From CAJWLW01 sp963580095 (lineage in GTDB: Bacteria > Verrucomicrobiota > Lentisphaeria > JABSQK01 > CAJWLW01): a stretch of 10,440 bases of DNA. The notes beneath the pieces were generated by a model that worked only from the letters and a program-made list of their open reading frames with translations, searched no databases and was not told where the DNA came from. The DNA lies in contig CAUZJQ010000135.1 of NCBI GenBank assembly GCA_963580095.1, positions 1-10,440 on the forward strand. The letters are read 5' to 3'. A program made the position numbers and the translations under genes. Below, in pieces: positions 7,154 through 10,440 of the stretch (position 1 is its first letter; every line of letters begins with the position of its first letter).

Positions 7154-7876
7154 TTGGACAGCACTGCGTCAGAAAAAAATCCCGAACTCGTCGTCGTGAT
7201 GCCGGTTTATAATGAAGCCGAAATCATTGAGACGGTTCTCGACGACTGGATCGCTGTGCTCGACAAACTCGGCTGCGATTATGTCGTGCATGCCTTCAAC
7301 GACGGGTCTACGGACGACTCGCTGAGTATCCTGCAGGACTATGCTGGACGCTGTGCACGCGTACAGGTTCACGACAAGGCCAATGCCGGGCACGGCCCCA
7401 CAGTACTCAAGGGGTACAAGGAATTCTGTGACGCGGCGCCGTGGCTGTTTCAAGTTGACTCGGACAATGAAGTGCGGGCCGCGATGTTCCCGCAGTTCTG
7501 GGAGCAACGACAGGGCTACGACTTTATCATAGGTCGGAGGATCGGCGAGCAGCGCCCGCCGGTTCGCCGCATCATGAGCATTGGTGCTGCCCTGGTCGTA
7601 CGCGTGATTTTCGGCAAGGGCGTACACGACGTCAATTGCCCTTACCGGCTCATGCGCGCAGAAATTTTTCGAGACCTGTATCGGGCGATTCCCGACGACA
7701 CCTTTTCGCCGAACCTCGTTGTTGCCGGCTACGCGGTGGTGTCCGACCTGCGCCGTCTGGAGATCCCGGTAAAGTACCGGACCCGCAAGACCGGCACAGT
7801 ATCGATCCGCAAGCTCAACATAATCAGAGCGATCGTCTCGTCGATCATCGAGACAATACGATTGAGAGGGGTGTGA
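7154..7876 (+). CDS. DPM-like family 2 glycosyltransferase (polyprenyl-phosphate sugar synthase type)
   Basis: The 240-residue cytoplasmic-facing enzyme has the GT-A fold of the dolichol-phosphate mannose synthase (DPM1) group, which moves a sugar from a nucleotide donor to polyprenyl phosphate. Seen in order: VVVMPVYNEAEII (13-25), FNDGSTDDS (48-56), KANAGHGPTVLKGY (75-88), the metal-binding DSD in FQVDSDNE (99-106), and DVNCPYRLMR (159-168), which matches the acceptor-side segment. No transmembrane helices follow, unlike ArnC/GtrB-type members, so it resembles the short soluble DPM1 form. The start is TTG at 7154, five bases after GAGAG (7144-7148), a good ribosome site; no ATG in frame fits. 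It is divergent from the TMTC-like remnant, which would be a logical consumer of its lipid-linked product, and convergent with polB. Sugar and acceptor cannot be told from sequence. Confidence 0.86.
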   Translation: MDSTASEKNPELVVVMPVYNEAEIIETVLDDWIAVLDKLGCDYVVHAFNDGSTDDSLSILQDYAGRCARVQVHDKANAGHGPTVLKGYKEFCDAAPWLFQVDSDNEVRAAMFPQFWEQRQGYDFIIGRRIGEQRPPVRRIMSIGAALVVRVIFGKGVHDVNCPYRLMRAEIFRDLYRAIPDDTFSPNLVVAGYAVVSDLRRLEIPVKYRTRKTGTVSIRKLNIIRAIVSSIIETIRLRGV

Positions 7877-8015
7877 CGGGATTGAGGAGAGGGCCAAGTG
7901 TCAGTGAAGAGAAGGCTGTGCCGGAGAAGCCAAATCCGGTTTGCGGGCACGAAAACCTGAACGCCAGCTCGAGCCCCCTCTTGACTCTTCAATCTGTTCC
8001 CACCTGAAACCTTCT

Positions 8016-10424
8016 TCACATCTCAAACAGCCACTGCTCGCCAGTGAGCGTCGGCAGAAAGTCGACGCCGGCAAGTTCTCCGATCGCCGTTGCCACGGGG
8101 CCGATCTGTTTTTCGATGTAATGCTTGTAGTCCAGGGGGGCTGTGACATAGCCTAGCGGCTGCGGTCCGTCCGTCGTAACGAGATATCGTATCATGCCGT
8201 GCGGATCCGGGAGCAGCCGGGCGGCCTTGACGTGCGGTGGTGTTGTTCGCGTGTACTGGTCGAGGGGCTTGCGCAGTCGTTTGCGATATACCAGGTCCTC
8301 GTCGCGTTTGCCTGACTTGACGCTGGCGACGAGTGCCGTCAGGTACTTGTCGAGTTCATCGGCCGAAGCATTGTCGAAAACCATCTCCAGAAGTTGCCGC
8401 TGAACCGCGTGAGCAATGTCGGTCCAGTCGCTACGCGCGGCTTCTATGCCGACAATTTCCAGCTCCTCGCCGTCGTTGTCGACGCGGATTCCGGCATAGC
8501 CCTTGGCCCGGCCTTGCACCGATTCGCCCCGGCGCTTCGGCAGAAAAAAGTTGCGATAATATTTCTCGAACTCGAAGTCGAGATGTGATTCCACACCATA
8601 GGCAGATTCGACATAACGTGCCAACCGCTCGTTGACTGTTGCCGACAGTTCCTGCCCGAACGCCAGCGATGCTGCGATGTCCGCATTGCCGGCGAACCGT
8701 GGCTCGACGAATAGTGAATCGGTATCGCCGTAGAGTACGTTGTAGCCCTGGTCCTCGAGCCAGCGGCGCGTCCAGCGCAGCAGGTGGTGGCCGAACCCGG
8801 TGATAGCGCCGGCGAGCTCGGTTGCCGCGAACCGGCAAGCGCTGGTTCCCAGCACGCCGTAGAACGAGTTCATGATGATCTTGTAAGCATGGGCTGCGAT
8901 GGCATTGCCCTCGGCCCTGGCCTCGGCTCGGCTCTCGAAAAAGCGCTCGAGCAGCATCGGCAGTACGCCGGGGCATCGGTCGAATTTTGCACCGTTCGGC
9001 GCGATAATCGGATCAGTCGCTGTCCGGCCCCGTACATGTGACAGCGGATCGAGATTGAACGTGCGAATGATCGTCGGGTACAGACTTTTGAAATCCATTA
9101 CGAAGACATGCCGGTACAGGCCTGGCTCCGGGGTCATGACCAGTCCTCCGGGAGCGCCGCCGGGCGGTTCCTGGTCAATGCCCAGGGTCGGTGCCACCAT
9201 TCCGAGTCGATGCAATTCGCGAATATACAGAAACTCGAATGGCGCGACGCTGCCCCAGGCTCGTTCCAGCGGCAATCCGGTCAACAGCGAGCGGCGGATG
9301 GACAGGGTGATCAGTCCCTGGTCATTGAGAATGTCGCGCACCAGGCGGGAGTCCTCAACGCAGTATTCGCAGAATGTGCGCCGATCGTTGTGGAAGCTGT
9401 CGGTAATTGCCTCGACCCGGGAACCACCGTTGCTGCCCAGGACCTTGCCACGGCCGAGCACCGCCTCGGCAACGGTCTCCAGGCTGTAGTCCTCGAACTT
9501 TTGCATGGTGGCGCGCATCAGGTGCATGCCGTCGAGAACCTGGCGGCCCGGCACGAACACGCGGCTGCTGCCCCAGGACGAGCCTTCGCGGTACCACACT
9601 TCGAGATGCGACCGGCCGATCGCGAACTTCAGCCCCAGCGCCTTGCATCTGCGCAGCAGCGTTGGCAGATCGAAATCGATGAGGTTCCAGCCCGTCAATA
9701 TGTCCGGATCCAGGGATCGGATGCGGGTAATCACACCGGTCAGCATTTCCCTTTCCGTCGGGTAACAGATGGCGAACGCCGGGTCATCCGCGGTGGGTTC
9801 GCCGACCAGGTGCATCTCTTCGACCGGCGTCGAATCGGCCGTCACCAGTGAGACACCGTAAACCGTGGAGGCGTCAGCGTTGGTCTCGATGTCGAGCGAC
9901 AGCACCTGCAGCACGGGTTCCCACTCTGCCGGCGTGATTGTCGGGTTCACATACCGCCTGTTGACCGTGGCCGACGGCTTCCAGTTGCCCTGAATCGCGA
10001 GGCTGCCGCTGATGTTGTGCTGCATCAGATAACGCAGGCTGAAATTGAAATCGGCTTCATAGGTTCGCACGCCGGTTGCCGCCAGACTCTCGGCGAGTTG
10101 CCTCTGTTCGAATGTACGGGGCAGGTCGATGCGAGACACTGCTGCCCGGTCCATCGTCGTCAGTCCGGCATCGGAGATCGAACCGTTGTGTGCCAGCGCC
10201 TTGTCCTGGCAGCGCTCAGCGTCTGTTGAGCGGACGAAGAAATGCGGCCGCATACTGTTATCGGTGATCTCGAATGTCTCACCGGATTCGAGTTTGCCGA
10301 TCACGTGCACGGTGGTATATCCGGCACTGGTGCGGTGGAACACATGCAGCACGAAGCCGCGTATTGTCGCGCCCTGGTGCGGCGGTGGTGCATTCATCTT
10401 TGTGATTTTCGGCGAAAAATTCAT
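8016..10424 (-). CDS. polB: DNA polymerase II (family B, with 3'-5' exonuclease)
   Basis: DNA polymerase II takes part in repair, restart of stalled forks and translesion synthesis; in E. coli it is SOS-induced. The 802 residues compare with 783 in E. coli. Proofreading motifs are present in order: Exo I LDIET (177-181), Exo II GWNLIDFD (245-252), Exo III YCVEDSRLV (354-362). Polymerase motifs follow: DFKSLYPTII (444-453, motif A), KIIMNSFYGVLGTS (515-528, motif B) and YGDTDSLF (565-572, motif C, two catalytic aspartates). All catalytic residues appear intact, so both activities are expected. The start is ambiguous: ATG at 10422-10424 or ATG at 10395-10397, nine residues shorter and nearer the E. 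coli N-terminus; neither has a clear Shine-Dalgarno. Only 16 bp of upstream sequence is in the window, so a LexA box cannot be assessed. It is convergent with the glycosyltransferase gene. Confidence 0.96.
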   Translation of the reverse strand: MNFSPKITKMNAPPPHQGATIRGFVLHVFHRTSAGYTTVHVIGKLESGETFEITDNSMRPHFFVRSTDAERCQDKALAHNGSISDAGLTTMDRAAVSRIDLPRTFEQRQLAESLAATGVRTYEADFNFSLRYLMQHNISGSLAIQGNWKPSATVNRRYVNPTITPAEWEPVLQVLSLDIETNADASTVYGVSLVTADSTPVEEMHLVGEPTADDPAFAICYPTEREMLTGVITRIRSLDPDILTGWNLIDFDLPTLLRRCKALGLKFAIGRSHLEVWYREGSSWGSSRVFVPGRQVLDGMHLMRATMQKFEDYSLETVAEAVLGRGKVLGSNGGSRVEAITDSFHNDRRTFCEYCVEDSRLVRDILNDQGLITLSIRRSLLTGLPLERAWGSVAPFEFLYIRELHRLGMVAPTLGIDQEPPGGAPGGLVMTPEPGLYRHVFVMDFKSLYPTIIRTFNLDPLSHVRGRTATDPIIAPNGAKFDRCPGVLPMLLERFFESRAEARAEGNAIAAHAYKIIMNSFYGVLGTSACRFAATELAGAITGFGHHLLRWTRRWLEDQGYNVLYGDTDSLFVEPRFAGNADIAASLAFGQELSATVNERLARYVESAYGVESHLDFEFEKYYRNFFLPKRRGESVQGRAKGYAGIRVDNDGEELEIVGIEAARSDWTDIAHAVQRQLLEMVFDNASADELDKYLTALVASVKSGKRDEDLVYRKRLRKPLDQYTRTTPPHVKAARLLPDPHGMIRYLVTTDGPQPLGYVTAPLDYKHYIEKQIGPVATAIGELAGVDFLPTLTGEQWLFEM

Positions 10425-10440
10425 TTTTTTCAGAAATTGT

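Noticed and set aside
7096..7212. Short ATG-started frame overlapping the start of the glycosyltransferase gene
   Set aside because: It is out of frame with that gene, very rich in arginine, has no ribosome site, and its ATG lies between the candidate -35 and -10 boxes.
7169..7897. A 242-codon open frame on the minus strand
   Set aside because: It lies antisense to the glycosyltransferase gene, which has a ribosome site and clear motifs; the mirrored frame has no recognisable domain.
7877..8015. Possible terminator hairpin between the glycosyltransferase gene and polB (GTGCC 7918-7922 with GGCAC 7946-7950)
   Set aside because: The stem is short and interrupted and no T-tract follows on either strand. 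A short repeat of ATTGAG at 7861 and 7881 also looks like chance.
9108..9851. A 247-codon open frame on the plus strand
   Set aside because: It is antisense to the exonuclease region of polB, with no family features.

Overview
The window looks like ordinary chromosome from a proteobacterium, most likely a gammaproteobacterium with moderately high GC. The basis is a PpnN-type nucleosidase that matches the E. coli family almost end to end, an E. coli-type DNA polymerase II, and an adjacent trkA-trkH pair. No tRNA, rRNA, CRISPR array, insertion sequence or phage gene was found. The genus cannot be read from the sequence.

Layout from left to right. (1) The 3' part of a CehA/McbA-type PHP metallohydrolase gene (+), cut by the left edge and ending in a histidine-rich tail. 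(2) Convergent to it, trkH and trkA (-) abut with no gap and encode the channel and the NAD-binding regulator of a Trk potassium uptake system. (3) A 412-bp spacer with two doubtful minus-strand reading frames and a 17-bp imperfect direct repeat. (4) A PTS EIIA domain protein (+), divergent from trkA. (5) Convergent to EIIA, ppnN (-). (6) Upstream of ppnN, an apparent gene remnant (-): its N-terminus looks like a TMTC/GT-C protein O-glycosyltransferase and its C-terminus like a TPR protein, in different frames, as after an internal deletion. (7) Divergent from the remnant, an intact DPM-like family 2 glycosyltransferase (+). (8) Convergent to that, polB (-), complete almost to the right edge.

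Two functional links can be proposed. The EIIA protein lies next to trkAH; in E. coli the nitrogen-PTS EIIA (PtsN) binds TrkA and restrains K+ uptake, so the pairing may be a local regulatory unit. The DPM-like glycosyltransferase would make a lipid-linked sugar donor of the kind a TMTC/PMT-type transferase uses, and the broken gene beside it looks like such a partner. The other genes (PHP hydrolase, ppnN, polB) appear independent. I did not find convincing evidence of a wholly new system; the findings are modest leads.
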